From JBICIG01 sp043101605 (lineage in GTDB: Bacteria > Planctomycetota > Phycisphaerae > Phycisphaerales > UBA1924), in contig JBICIG010000034.1 in the NCBI GenBank assembly GCA_043101605.1, positions 1 through 64,000 of the forward strand: a stretch of DNA of 64,000 bases, given 5' to 3'. Position 1 is the stretch's first letter, and each line of letters begins with the position of its first letter. The translations under genes and the position numbers were made by a program. Positions 36,413 through 45,171 of the stretch are shown here, one piece after another. A model generated the notes under the pieces. The model was not told where the DNA came from. It ran no database searches and saw only the letters and a program-made list of their open reading frames with translations.

Positions 36413-37753
36413 ATGTTCAAGAGAATCCTGATCGCCAACCGTGGAGAGATCGCCCTGCGGATCATCCGCGCCTGCCGAGAACTCGGCATCGAGGCGGTCT
36501 GCGTCTACTCCAAAGCCGACAAGGATGCGGCGTACCTCAGGCTCGCCGACCGAGCCATCTGCATCGGCGAGGCCCCCGCCAGCGACAGCTACCTCAACAT
36601 CGCCCGGCTCATCTCCGCCGCCGAGATCGCCGATGTCGACGCCATCCATCCGGGCTACGGCTTCCTCGCCGAACGCGCCGACTTCTCGGCCATCTGCCGC
36701 GACTGCAAGATCACCTTCATCGGCCTCAGCCCCGAGGCGATGCACCGCCTGGGCGACAAGGTCGAGGCCAAACGCTTCGCCAAGCAGGCCAAGGTCCCCA
36801 TCTTCCCGGGCTCCGAGGGCGCGGTCGAGGAGGAAGCCGAGGCCATCGAGACCGCCGACGAAATCGGCTACCCCGTCATCATCAAGGCCGCCGCCGGCGG
36901 GGGCGGGCGCGGGATGCGCGTCTGCCACAACGAGGCCTCCCTCCGATCCAACCTCCGCCAGGCCCAGCAGGAAGCCCTCGCCGCCTTCGGCAACGGGGCC
37001 GTCTTCATCGAGAAATTCCTCGAGAAGGCCCGCCATGTCGAGGTCCAGGTGCTGGGCGATTCCAGGGGCAACGCGATCCACCTCTTCGAACGCGACTGCT
37101 CGATGCAGCGCCGCCACCAGAAGATCATCGAGGAAGCCCCGGGCCCCGGCATCGACCGCAAGAAGATGCTCGCCGTCTGCGAGAGCGCCGCTCGCCTGAT
37201 CCGGACCGCCGACTACTGCGGCGCCGCCACCGTCGAGTTCCTCATGGACGGCACCCAGAGCTTCTACATGCTCGAGGTCAACACCCGCGTCCAGGTCGAG
37301 CACCCGGTCACCGAGATGATCACCGGCGTGGACATCGTCAAGGCCTCCATCCTCGTCGCCGCCGGCGAGCCCCTCCCCTGGAAGCAGCGCGACATCGAGG
37401 TCCGCGGGCACGCGATCGAGTGCCGCATCAACGCCGAGGACCCCGACCGCAAGTTCATGCCGAGCCCCGGGCGCATCGACCTGTACGAACTCCCCGGCGG
37501 GCCCGGCGTCCGCATCGACTCCCATGTCGTCCCGGGCTACACCGTCCCGCCCAACTACGACTCGATGATCGGCAAGCTCATCGTCCACGCCGACTCGCGC
37601 GACGAAGCGATCGCCCGCATGAGCCGCGCCCTCCGCGAGTTCAAGGTCGGGCCCATCAAGACCACCATCGGGCTCCACCGCCAGCTCATGGAAAACTCGG
37701 GCTTCCGCCAGGGCGGCGTCGACATCCACTTCCTCGAGCGCCTGCTCGCCTGA
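36413..37753 (+). CDS. accC: Acetyl-CoA carboxylase biotin carboxylase
   Basis: A 446-residue biotin carboxylase, the normal AccC length. Landmarks are MFKRILIANRGEIALRIIRA, HPGYGFLAERADF, the ATP-grasp glycine loop IKAAAGGGGRGMR, RDCSMQRRHQKIIEEAPG, and LEVNTRVQVEHPVTEMITG. It uses ATP and bicarbonate to carboxylate the biotin on AccB. Start chosen at ATG 36413 after CGAGAGACG. No clear terminator follows; the downstream 653 nt are gene-free. Confidence 0.98.
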   Translation: MFKRILIANRGEIALRIIRACRELGIEAVCVYSKADKDAAYLRLADRAICIGEAPASDSYLNIARLISAAEIADVDAIHPGYGFLAERADFSAICRDCKITFIGLSPEAMHRLGDKVEAKRFAKQAKVPIFPGSEGAVEEEAEAIETADEIGYPVIIKAAAGGGGRGMRVCHNEASLRSNLRQAQQEALAAFGNGAVFIEKFLEKARHVEVQVLGDSRGNAIHLFERDCSMQRRHQKIIEEAPGPGIDRKKMLAVCESAARLIRTADYCGAATVEFLMDGTQSFYMLEVNTRVQVEHPVTEMITGVDIVKASILVAAGEPLPWKQRDIEVRGHAIECRINAEDPDRKFMPSPGRIDLYELPGGPGVRIDSHVVPGYTVPPNYDSMIGKLIVHADSRDEAIARMSRALREFKVGPIKTTIGLHRQLMENSGFRQGGVDIHFLERLLA

Positions 37754-37861
37754 GCCCGGACTCGGTCATCCCCGGAACCGGCGTCCCCCGATCCGGGTGA
37801 ACCGGGACCGACGAACCGGCATCTGGCGCGTGCCCGAACCCCCCAACCTAACCCAGTTTGA

Positions 37862-37879
37862 ATGATCGGCTTAGATCAT
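37862..37879. promoter_or_regulatory. Inverted repeat, possible operator
   Basis: ATGATC (37862-37867) and GATCAT (37874-37879) flank a 6-nt spacer in the AT-richest part of the region. A TTGAAT (37858-37863) overlaps it, but no matching -10 was found. Confidence 0.3.
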
Positions 37880-38235
37880 CTGCGCGATCGGTTCCGCAAA
37901 TCCGGAAAAACCCCCACGAACGGTTGCCCTCCCCCCGTTCCTGTGGCACGGTTCGGGTGCTGAAGACTCCGTGCCCGTGCGCCCCCGTTGTTCTTCGGGG
38001 TCGCGGCAGGCGGGTTCGGGGCTGATCGTGGGGTTTCGCACGCATGGGCGGAGCCGTGGGCCTTCGGGTCCGGGTGAACCTGTGCGCGCCGTTGTTCTAG
38101 CCGGCGCCTGGGGAGGCGTCGGATCGGGTCTCGTGGGGACGAAGGGGTCTCGTGGGGAATCATGCCTCTGCCGCTTTCTCGGGCGGCTGATCGGGCGTCG
38201 TTCTTCAACTCAAAGCGAGATCTCTGAGACCTGAG

Positions 38236-38348
38236 GGTGGCGCCCGATCGCGGCATGCGCCGCGGGCACCGCCGTCCGCTCGGTAAGGCGAAAGCCGACC
38301 GAACGCGGATTCGTGAGTGAGTGCCGGACGCGTCCTCAAGCGTCCGGC
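38236..38348 (+). promoter_or_regulatory. Candidate structured leader RNA of the 38407 gene
   Basis: Three hairpins follow each other. H1 (38236-38273) has an 11-position stem with one mismatch plus inner CGCGGC/GCCGCG around ATGC. H2 (38280-38302) has TCGGT/ACCGA outside and GGC-GAAA-GCC inside, a GNRA-type tetraloop. H3 (38323-38348) has a perfect 9-bp stem GCCGGACGC/GCGTCCGGC followed by TTTG. They end 58 nt before the start codon. It matches no riboswitch class that I can recognise. Confidence 0.4.
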
Positions 38349-38406
38349 TTTGAAGATCCACGCGGGACGCACCCCGCAAGGACCGAGTCAGCAGAGGAGT
38401 TTGATT

Positions 38407-39003
38407 ATGAAGGCCACTCTTGTCCTGAGCACCATCGCCCTGTTCGCCGGCGCCGCGACCGCCGACGACATCTTCCGCTCGAGCTTCGAGTCCGGGCCCG
38501 ACGGCTTCGTCGGCACGGGCGACTGGGAGCTCGGCACGCCCAACGGCTTCGACGGCGCGCCCTTCGGCGGGCCCGAGCCCGTCGGCGGCGCCACCGGCGA
38601 CTTCGCCTGGGGGACCGTCATCGGCGGCGCCCACAGCGCCAGCACCACCAGCGTCCTCAGCCGCCAGTTCAGCTTCGCCGGCTTCACCGATGTCGCCATG
38701 AGCTTCGCCGAGTGGCTCGACTCGGGCGGCAACACCTTCGACATGGCGATGGTCTCGGTCAATGGCGACCAGCTCTACCTCGCCGACGGCGGGCCCACCA
38801 ACGGCTGGCGGACCGTCGACCTCGACCTGAGCGCCTACGACGGCCTCGCCGATGTCACCGTCGAGTTCACCTTCATCACCACCTCCGTCGTCGAGCGCGT
38901 CGGCTGGTATGTCGATGATGTCGCCATCACCGGCGTCCCGACGCCCGCCTCGGCGGCCCTCCTCGGGTTCGCCGGCCTGGCCGCGACCCGTCGCCGCCGC
39001 TGA
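38407..39003 (+). CDS. Secreted PxP-CTERM protein
   Basis: A 198-residue exported protein. The signal peptide is MKATLVLSTIALFAGAATAD. The mature part is a beta-rich, MAM/laminin-G-like exposed domain: FRSSFESGPDGFVGTGDWEL, then LSRQFSFAGFTDVAMSFAEW, WRTVDLDLSAYDG and VEFTFITTSVVERVGWYVDD, ending in VAITGV. The tail is PTPASAALLGFAGLAATRRRR, a PEP-CTERM-like signal with PTP. ATG 38407 follows AGAGGAG. It is followed in tandem by another PxP-CTERM gene. Function unknown beyond surface or extracellular location. Confidence 0.85.
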   Translation: MKATLVLSTIALFAGAATADDIFRSSFESGPDGFVGTGDWELGTPNGFDGAPFGGPEPVGGATGDFAWGTVIGGAHSASTTSVLSRQFSFAGFTDVAMSFAEWLDSGGNTFDMAMVSVNGDQLYLADGGPTNGWRTVDLDLSAYDGLADVTVEFTFITTSVVERVGWYVDDVAITGVPTPASAALLGFAGLAATRRRR

Positions 39004-39020
39004 TCCAATCAATCCCGGGG

Positions 39021-39044
39021 CTCGGGTGTCGAGAGACGCCCGAG
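39021..39044 (+). terminator. Hairpin between two PxP-CTERM genes
   Basis: CTCGGGTGTC (39021-39030) pairs with GACGCCCGAG (39035-39044) over 10 positions with one G-T pair and loop GAGA. There is no real T-run after it, so it may only weaken read-through or stabilise the 3' end. Confidence 0.4.
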
Positions 39045-39114
39045 GCCTCTTCAAGGCTCCGCCCGAAACGGGGCCGTCTCGTGTGGGTACAGGATTCTCG
39101 TGGGGAGAACAAAC

Positions 39115-39741
39115 ATGAAGACCACCAGCAAGCTCGCCCTGGCCGCGATCGCCGGCCTCGCCACCGTCGCCTCCGCCCAGACCGCCATCACCAGCTACTC
39201 GGGCGGCACCTACTTCGATGTGTTCTACGGCGCCTCCACCGGCGACGCCATCGGCTACCGCTTCACCGTCAACGACAACATCGTCATGAACAATGTCGGC
39301 ATGTGGAACGGCACGCAGTCGCCCGCCGACGGCGTCGTCAGCACCAGCCACGCCTGGGGCCTGTGGGACAGCAACGGCGACCTCGTCACCAGCGGCATCA
39401 TCGATCCCAACAACGGCTTCCAGCAGGGCGACTTCTTCTACAGCAATGTCGACTCCGCCACCGCCCTGGCGCCCAATGTCCGCTACACCCTCGCCGTGGT
39501 CTACGCCGCCGGCGACATGGACGGCTACCTCAGCAGCGTCAGCAGCATCACCAGCGACCCGATGATCGACATCAGCGTCGGCGTCTTCCCCGCCTCCGGT
39601 GACCTCGGCCTGACCTTCCCGGCCAACGACTCGGCCGGCAACCCGGGTCGTCTCGGCCCGAACTTCACCTTCACCCCGGCGCCGGGCTCGCTCGCCCTGC
39701 TCGGGCTCGGTGGTCTGGCCGTGACCCGTCGCCGCCGCTGA
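39115..39741 (+). CDS. Secreted PxP-CTERM protein
   Basis: A 208-residue exported protein. The signal peptide is MKTTSKLALAAIAGLATVAS. The mature domain is beta-rich (YRFTVNDNIVMNNVGMWNG, HAWGLWDSNGDLVTSGII, NVRYTLAVVYAAGDMDGYLS) and resembles DUF4082-like domains, though I cannot confirm that. The tail is FTPAPGSLALLGLGGLAVTR with RRR after it. The last 20 nt of coding sequence are nearly the same as those of the preceding gene. ATG 39115 follows TCGTGGGGAGAAC. A strong terminator lies 57 nt downstream. Confidence 0.85.
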   Translation: MKTTSKLALAAIAGLATVASAQTAITSYSGGTYFDVFYGASTGDAIGYRFTVNDNIVMNNVGMWNGTQSPADGVVSTSHAWGLWDSNGDLVTSGIIDPNNGFQQGDFFYSNVDSATALAPNVRYTLAVVYAAGDMDGYLSSVSSITSDPMIDISVGVFPASGDLGLTFPANDSAGNPGRLGPNFTFTPAPGSLALLGLGGLAVTRRRR

Positions 39742-39797
39742 TCGCCTCCTCACTTGGATGACGACGACTCCTCCAGAGATCTCGGAAGAGTTGACCC

Positions 39798-39834
39798 CAG
39801 ACGCCCGCTTCCTCCGGAGCGGGCGTCTGTTTTT
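39798..39834 (+). terminator. Intrinsic terminator after the PxP-CTERM pair
   Basis: CAGACGCCCGCT (39798-39809) pairs perfectly with AGCGGGCGTCTG (39818-39829), with five T at 39830-39834. It closes the 38407-39741 unit and also separates it from the minus-strand glycosylase gene. Confidence 0.93.
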
Positions 39835-39849
39835 CTGATCGCTCCCACG

Positions 39850-40869
39850 CTACCCGAGTTGGCTCGCGGTGAACGCCGACGCGGTCTTCCGCGGCTCCCA
39901 GGTCCAGCTCGGACCCTTGCGCGACTCATAGAACCGCCACAGCTCGAACCAGTAGCTCCGGAACGCGTGCGCGCCGAACGGCTCGAAGTGCTCGTGCACC
40001 CGCCGCATGATCGCCCGCGCGCTCCCGCTCATCCCCAGCACGACCTTCCCGTGCCGCACCGACTCGGTGTCCAGCGGCAGCCGCCCGTACCGCCCGAGCA
40101 GTTGCATGATGTTCGCCGCCGCATACGGGCCCACGCCCGGCCAGCCCTGCAACTCCTTGAACACCTCCGCGTCCTCGCGCCCCGGATCCGCCAGCGCCGC
40201 TTCATCGATCGCGCCGCCGGCAAACAGCCCCGCCAGCTCGATCAGCCGACGATCCCGGTACCCCACCCGGCAGCGGGCGCGGAGCGTCGACGCCCGCGTG
40301 CGCGCCAGCCGCGCCGCGGTCGGGAACGCCCCGCCCTCCCCGACCACCGCGCACAAGCGCGCGTTCATCGTCACCGTCCCGGGCCAGGTGACATTGCAGC
40401 TCGTCACCGTCTTGACGACATCCTCGAAGAAGCTCGCCGACCGGAACAGCCGCCCGCGCCCCGACGCCCGCCACCGCGGATCAACGCGGTGAAAGTCCCG
40501 GATCCGCTCGGTCGGCTCATCAAGCCGCAGCATCCGCCGCACCGCCCGCCGCACCTCGCCGCGCTCGGCCTGATCGAGCAAACGATCCGCCTCGATCCGC
40601 AGCGTCCGCCCCCGCAGCGCCCTCGGGTTCGCCGCTCGCGTCGGCTGCTCGCCGCGGGGCGCCGGCTGGCTGATCGCCAGCCCCACGCTCCTGCTCTCGG
40701 GCATCGCCACAATCGTGTGCAGTGTCTCGGCGTCGGGATCCCAGCGGTTCGGCGCCAGCAGAAAGTAGCCGTACGAGCATGCATCCCGACGGAAGACATA
40801 GTCCCCCGGCGGCGTGATCGACAGCCGCGTCCCGCTCACCGAGCCCCGACCGGGCGCCCCCCGGCTCAC
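39850..40869 (-). CDS. HhH-GPD-family DNA glycosylase
   Basis: A 339-residue protein. The helix-hairpin-helix is LQGWPGVGPYAAANIMQLLG and the catalytic Asp follows in GRLPLDTESVR, near residue 275. The preceding helical part includes FEDVVKTVTSCNVTWPGTVT. The layout is that of AlkA/OGG-like base-excision repair glycosylases, although no Lys precedes the Asp by the usual spacing in a way I can confirm. GTG 40869 is chosen because it overlaps the upstream stop by 4 nt; the frame extends upstream without a better start. Which damaged base it removes is unknown. Confidence 0.82.
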   Translation of the reverse strand: MSRGAPGRGSVSGTRLSITPPGDYVFRRDACSYGYFLLAPNRWDPDAETLHTIVAMPESRSVGLAISQPAPRGEQPTRAANPRALRGRTLRIEADRLLDQAERGEVRRAVRRMLRLDEPTERIRDFHRVDPRWRASGRGRLFRSASFFEDVVKTVTSCNVTWPGTVTMNARLCAVVGEGGAFPTAARLARTRASTLRARCRVGYRDRRLIELAGLFAGGAIDEAALADPGREDAEVFKELQGWPGVGPYAAANIMQLLGRYGRLPLDTESVRHGKVVLGMSGSARAIMRRVHEHFEPFGAHAFRSYWFELWRFYESRKGPSWTWEPRKTASAFTASQLG

Positions 40870-41597
40870 ACCGCCGTCAGCCGCGCAAACGGGAAGCAGT
40901 AGGTCGCCAGGTTCACGCACAGCCGGTTGGCGATGTCATTGAACCGCGGGCCGAACTCCTCGGTCTGCGCCACGATCGCGTCGGCGTCCAGCCCGGCCCG
41001 CGCGTTCAGGTCGGCCGAACGAGGATCCCGCGCGATAGCCTCGGCGATCGCCGGCGTCGCCTCGAGGTGAAACTGGAACGCGATCGTCCTGATCCCCGCA
41101 CGGAACACCTGCACCCCCGCCGGCGAACTCGCCAGCTTCGACGCGCCCTCGGGCAACTGCGACACCGTCTCGCCGTGGTGCTGGAAAACCCGGCTGTTCC
41201 ACGGCATCCCCGCCAGCAGCGTGTCGGTCTGTCCGGGCACTTCCACCGAGATCGGCAGGTACCCGACCTCGGGCTCATCCAGTTTCGAAACCGTGCCCCC
41301 CAGTGCCTTGCCGATCATCTGCGCACCCAGGCAAATCCCCACGACGGGCAACTCCGCCTCGTGCGCCGCCCGCAGGAACGCCTGCTCGCGGGCGACCCAC
41401 GCGTCGGCGTCGTTGGCGCTCTGCGGCCCGCCGAGGCTCACCACCCCGTGGACATTGTCAAGATCGGGCGGGATCGACTCCACCCCGTCCCGATCCGGGC
41501 GGCGGATGTCGAGCCGGAACCCGTGATCGCGGAGCGTGAGCCCAAGCCGCCCGGGCGTGCCGATGTCCGAATGCTGAAAGACGAGGATGCGTGCCAT
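40866..41597 (-). CDS. Class I glutamine amidotransferase-like protein
   Basis: A 243-residue stand-alone class I amidotransferase domain. Nucleophile Cys89 is in VVGICLGAQMIGKALGG, and the His177-x-Glu179 pair is in FQFHLEATP. GVVSLGGPQSANDADAWVAR is the oxyanion region. Such free GATases act as GMP-synthase-like or gamma-glutamyl hydrolases; the partner is not encoded nearby. The stop overlaps the glycosylase start. Confidence 0.9.
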   Translation of the reverse strand: MARILVFQHSDIGTPGRLGLTLRDHGFRLDIRRPDRDGVESIPPDLDNVHGVVSLGGPQSANDADAWVAREQAFLRAAHEAELPVVGICLGAQMIGKALGGTVSKLDEPEVGYLPISVEVPGQTDTLLAGMPWNSRVFQHHGETVSQLPEGASKLASSPAGVQVFRAGIRTIAFQFHLEATPAIAEAIARDPRSADLNARAGLDADAIVAQTEEFGPRFNDIANRLCVNLATYCFPFARLTAV

Positions 41598-41618
41598 GGC
41601 CCGCGATGATAGCCGCCG

Positions 41619-42269
41619 CTACCGCGCGTGCATCACGATCGTCGCGTCGTGGTCGCCCAGGTAGTCATGCCGGACCGCGAACACCGGCGTCCGCTCGGCC
41701 GCCCACCGCACCAGCCCCAGCGTGTCGAAGCGACGCGCCGGGTCCCCCCGCTCGCGGGCCCGGTCCCGCCGCAGATCGCTCAGGAAGTTGAACGCCAGCG
41801 CCGCCCGCGGCACCGTCCGCCGCGTGCACGCCTTCCACGCCCGCTCGAGCACCCGCTTGGCGAGCTTCTCCGCAAAGGTGTTCAGCGAGCCTGAGAAGAA
41901 GACCAGGTCGACGCCGTGGTTGTCGATCAGCCGCTCGAACAGGTGCTCGTCGCGGGCAAAGTCCGCCTCGACCACCTCGCTCGGCGGGAGTTCCTCCTCA
42001 TCGATCCGCCCCCGGATCCGCTCGGCCAGCTCCGCCACGCCCTCGACCGCGACATACCCGCGCATGGCCCGCCCCTGCCCGTGCAGCCACGCCAGCAGAT
42101 CGCCCGTCCCCGCGCCCAGATCGGCGATCGTGCGATCGGAAAGGTCGACCGTCGCCGCCAACGCCCCGAACCGCGCCCGCTGCGATTCCTCGCTGTTCCA
42201 GAGCAGCGACTCGAACCCCGGGCCAAACTCCCGCACCGCCCGGCGATAGGGCTCGAGATACTCGCTCAT
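41619..42269 (-). CDS. Class I SAM-dependent methyltransferase
   Basis: A 216-residue methyltransferase with motif I IADLGAGTGDLLAWLHGQG, then YVAVEGVAELAERIRGRI, VVEADFARDEHLFERLIDN and LVFFSGSLNTFAEKLAKRVL. The start is either ATG 42269 (used) or ATG 42281. It sits between the PfkB kinase (20 nt) and the GATase gene (21 nt) in one co-directional block. Substrate unknown. Confidence 0.82.
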   Translation of the reverse strand: MSEYLEPYRRAVREFGPGFESLLWNSEESQRARFGALAATVDLSDRTIADLGAGTGDLLAWLHGQGRAMRGYVAVEGVAELAERIRGRIDEEELPPSEVVEADFARDEHLFERLIDNHGVDLVFFSGSLNTFAEKLAKRVLERAWKACTRRTVPRAALAFNFLSDLRRDRARERGDPARRFDTLGLVRWAAERTPVFAVRHDYLGDHDATIVMHAR

Positions 42270-42289
42270 CGCATGCAGCACCGCGCGGA

Positions 42290-43225
42290 TCAGACGATCC
42301 GCATCATCCGCGTGAACTCATCGAACCGACGATCGAGCTGCTCGGGCGTCAGGTCGCGCAGCCGATCCAGGCTGAACGACTCGATCGTGAAGCTCGCCAT
42401 CACCGTCCCGTGCGCCAGCGAACGCCGGATCACATCAAAGTCCGTCAGCTTACGGTCGCTCCGACCGTGGTCGGCCGCGGCCGAGATGTGCCCCAGCATC
42501 CCCCCCGCGAAGGTATCCCCCGCCCCGGTCGGGTCCACCACCGTGTCGGCCGGGAACGCGGGCAGAGCCGTCAGCCCGTCCCTGTGCGCCAGAATGCACC
42601 CGTGCTCGCCCTTCTTGACGACCACGAACGACGGCCCCCACTCCACCAGCTTCCGCGCCGCCGCGACGGTGTTCTTCGTCCCGGTCAGTTGCTCGGCCTC
42701 GTCGTAATTGAGCACCAGCCCGTCCAGTTCGCGGATCAGCGCCACCAGCGTCTCACGCTCGTTCTCGATCCACAGATCCATCGTGTCGGCGATCGCCAGC
42801 GCGCGGTTCGGGAACTTGTTGAGCATGTCCAGCTGCACCGCCGGATGGCTGTTCGCCAGGAACACGACCTTGCTGTCGGCATACTCCTCGGGCACCGGCG
42901 GCGGGGCGTCGCCCAGCACATTCAGCTCCGTGAACAGCGACTCGCGGTGATCCATGTTCTCCATGTACTTCCCGCCCCAGCGGAAAGTCTTCGACCCCGC
43001 CCGCGTCTCCAGGCCGCGCGTGTCGATCTTCCTGAAGTGCTCGAGCTGGGCCCGCTTGTCGTCGGGGAAGTCATCCCCGACCGCCGCGACCATCCGCACC
43101 GGCCCATAAAACGAAGCCGCCGCGGCGAAGTAAGCACACGACCCGCCCAGCACATTCTCGCGGTGCTCGCCCGCGGGTGTGTAGACGGTGTCGATCCCGA
43201 TGGTTCCTGTCACGACCAGTGGCAT
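42290..43225 (-). CDS. PfkB-family carbohydrate/nucleoside kinase
   Basis: A 311-residue sugar or nucleoside kinase. The N-terminal motif is GGSCAYFAAAASFYGPVRMV, and the catalytic signature is VVDPTGAGDTFAGGML near residue 235, with the base Asp. VLNYDEAEQLTGTKN is typical of ribokinase-fold members. It resembles the adenosine-kinase-like/fructokinase branch; the substrate cannot be assigned. It lies 49 nt downstream of glnS on the same strand. Confidence 0.9.
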   Translation of the reverse strand: MPLVVTGTIGIDTVYTPAGEHRENVLGGSCAYFAAAASFYGPVRMVAAVGDDFPDDKRAQLEHFRKIDTRGLETRAGSKTFRWGGKYMENMDHRESLFTELNVLGDAPPPVPEEYADSKVVFLANSHPAVQLDMLNKFPNRALAIADTMDLWIENERETLVALIRELDGLVLNYDEAEQLTGTKNTVAAARKLVEWGPSFVVVKKGEHGCILAHRDGLTALPAFPADTVVDPTGAGDTFAGGMLGHISAAADHGRSDRKLTDFDVIRRSLAHGTVMASFTIESFSLDRLRDLTPEQLDRRFDEFTRMMRIV

Positions 43226-43274
43226 GCCGGGAGTGTAGTCGCCTCCCCACCTCCCGATCCCCTGGGCCCCATCT

Positions 43275-45113
43275 TCACCCCGCCTGCCCGCTCGCCTTCG
43301 CCCACGAGTCCTTCAGCGTCGCCGTGCGATTGAACACCGGCATCCCCGCGGCCTCGCTCTCGGCCCGGTCCACGCAGAAGTACCCGAGCCGCTCGAACTG
43401 CATCCGCTCGATCCCGTCCCCCCACGCCACCCCCGTCTCCCAGTTCGGCTCGAGCTTCACGCCCCGGATCACCTTCAGCGATTCGGGGTTCAGCGACTCC
43501 AGAAACGACCAGCCCTCGGGCGCATCCTTCGGCGCCCGATCCGGGATCTCCCGCTCGAACAGCCGGTCGTACAGCCTCACCTCGCCCTCCACCGCGTGCG
43601 CCGCGCTCACCCAGTGCAGCGTCCCCTTCACCTTCCTGACATTCCCATCAGCATCCGGCGGCGGCGACTCGCCCCCGCGCGTCCGCGGGTCGTAGGTGCA
43701 ACGCAACTCCACGACATTCCCCGCGTCATCCGTCACCGCCTCCCGGCAGGTGATCCAGTACGCGTACCGCAGCCGCACCTCACGCCCCGGACCGAGCCGG
43801 AAGAACTTCTTCGGCGGGTCGAGCATGAAGTCCTCACGCTCGATGAACAACTCCCTCGAGAACGGCACCAGCCGCGTCCCGGCCGACTCGTCCTCGGGGT
43901 TGTTCACCGCGTCGAACCACTCCACGCGGTTCTCATCCCCGTGCTCGCCCCAGTTCTCGATCACCACCCGGATCGGGTCCAGCACCGCCATCCGCCGCGG
44001 CGCACGCTTGTTCAGGTCATCGCGGATCGCGTTCTCGAGCCGACCGATGTCGATCAGCGCGTTGAACTTCGTCACGCCCACATCCTCGATGAACGCCGCG
44101 AACGCCTCGGGCGTGTACCCGCGCCTGCGATACCCCGCGAGCGTCGACATCCGCGGATCGTCCCACCCCGCGACGTGGCCCTCCTCGACCAGCAGCTTCA
44201 GCCGTCGCTTGCTCATCACCGTGTAGCTCGGCGCTAGCCTCGAGAACTCGATCTGCTGGGCGTGATGGATCTCCGCCTGTCCCTTCGACCGCTTCACCTC
44301 GTTGATCCGGTCGATGAACCAGTCATACAGCGGGCGGTGCGCCTCGAACTCCAGCGTGCACAACGAGTGCGTGATCCCCTCGTGCGAGTCCTCCAGCCCG
44401 TGCGCCCAGTCGTACATCGGGTACACGCACCACCGGTCCCCCGCGCGGTGATGATGCTTGCGCAGGATCCGGTACATCACCGGGTCACGCAGGTTCATGT
44501 TGGGCGACGCCATGTCGATCTTCGCGCGCAGCACCCGCGCGCCCTCGGCAAACTCGCCCGCGGTCATGCGCGCAAACAGGTCCAGGCTCTCGCCGACCGG
44601 GCGATCCCGGAACGGGCTCGGCGTCCCCGGACGCGTCGGGACCCCCCGCGTCAGCCGGATCTCCTCGGGCGACTGATCGTCCACATACGCGTGCCCCGCC
44701 TCGATCAACTCCACCGCCAGCCCGTGCATCCACTCGAAGTAATCCGACGCGAACACCGCCTTGCCGTCCCACGCCGGCCCGTACGAGTCGGGCACCAGCC
44801 AGCGGATGTCGTGCTGGATCGACTCGACGAACGCCTGCTCCTCGGCCGCGGGGTTCGTGTCGTCGAACCGAAGAATGAACCGCCCGCCGTACTCCCGCGC
44901 GATACCCGCGTTCAGGAGAATCGCCTTGGCGTGCCCGATGTGCAGGAACCCGTTGGGTTCGGGCGGGAACCGAGTCGCGATCACCGACCGATCGCCCGGC
45001 TCGCCCCACTTCCCACGCGCGATGTCCTCGTCGATGATCTGCTGGATGAAATGCCTCGGCCGGGCCGCGCCGGGGGCATCGTCGGGTCGGGTCGTGTGCG
45101 TCGCGTCGGGCAT
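43275..45113 (-). CDS. glnS: Glutamine--tRNA ligase
   Basis: A 612-residue GlnRS. HIGH-type motif is LHIGHAKAILLNAGIAREYG, with PPEPNG ahead of it, which marks the GlnRS subfamily. KMSKS-type motif is VMSKRRLKLLVEEGHVAGWD. The tRNA-acceptor and anticodon domains follow, the latter with RLGPGREVRLRYAYWITCRE. It charges tRNA-Gln directly, so the cell need not rely on the transamidation route. gltX lies 58 nt upstream, in the same direction. Confidence 0.97.
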   Translation of the reverse strand: MPDATHTTRPDDAPGAARPRHFIQQIIDEDIARGKWGEPGDRSVIATRFPPEPNGFLHIGHAKAILLNAGIAREYGGRFILRFDDTNPAAEEQAFVESIQHDIRWLVPDSYGPAWDGKAVFASDYFEWMHGLAVELIEAGHAYVDDQSPEEIRLTRGVPTRPGTPSPFRDRPVGESLDLFARMTAGEFAEGARVLRAKIDMASPNMNLRDPVMYRILRKHHHRAGDRWCVYPMYDWAHGLEDSHEGITHSLCTLEFEAHRPLYDWFIDRINEVKRSKGQAEIHHAQQIEFSRLAPSYTVMSKRRLKLLVEEGHVAGWDDPRMSTLAGYRRRGYTPEAFAAFIEDVGVTKFNALIDIGRLENAIRDDLNKRAPRRMAVLDPIRVVIENWGEHGDENRVEWFDAVNNPEDESAGTRLVPFSRELFIEREDFMLDPPKKFFRLGPGREVRLRYAYWITCREAVTDDAGNVVELRCTYDPRTRGGESPPPDADGNVRKVKGTLHWVSAAHAVEGEVRLYDRLFEREIPDRAPKDAPEGWSFLESLNPESLKVIRGVKLEPNWETGVAWGDGIERMQFERLGYFCVDRAESEAAGMPVFNRTATLKDSWAKASGQAG

Positions 45114-45171
45114 CCGGGGCTCCTGATTCGGTCGAGCCTGATGCTACCCGCCGCCGCGCGACCGGTCCGAC

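Larger units (their letters stand above)
37754..38406. other. Gene-free leader/intergenic region with hairpins
   Basis: I see no convincing gene in this 653-nt stretch. It holds an inverted repeat at 37862-37879 and two copies of TCGTGGGGA (38131-38139 and 38150-38158). It also has a possible 21-codon reading frame at 38162-38227 and three hairpins at 38236-38348. The 87-codon frame at 37971-38234 has no protein-like composition. Confidence 0.6.

Noticed and set aside
37971..38234. 87-codon plus-strand frame in the gene-free region
   Set aside because: It has Arg/Gly/Ser-rich composition, no ribosome site and no recognisable domain.
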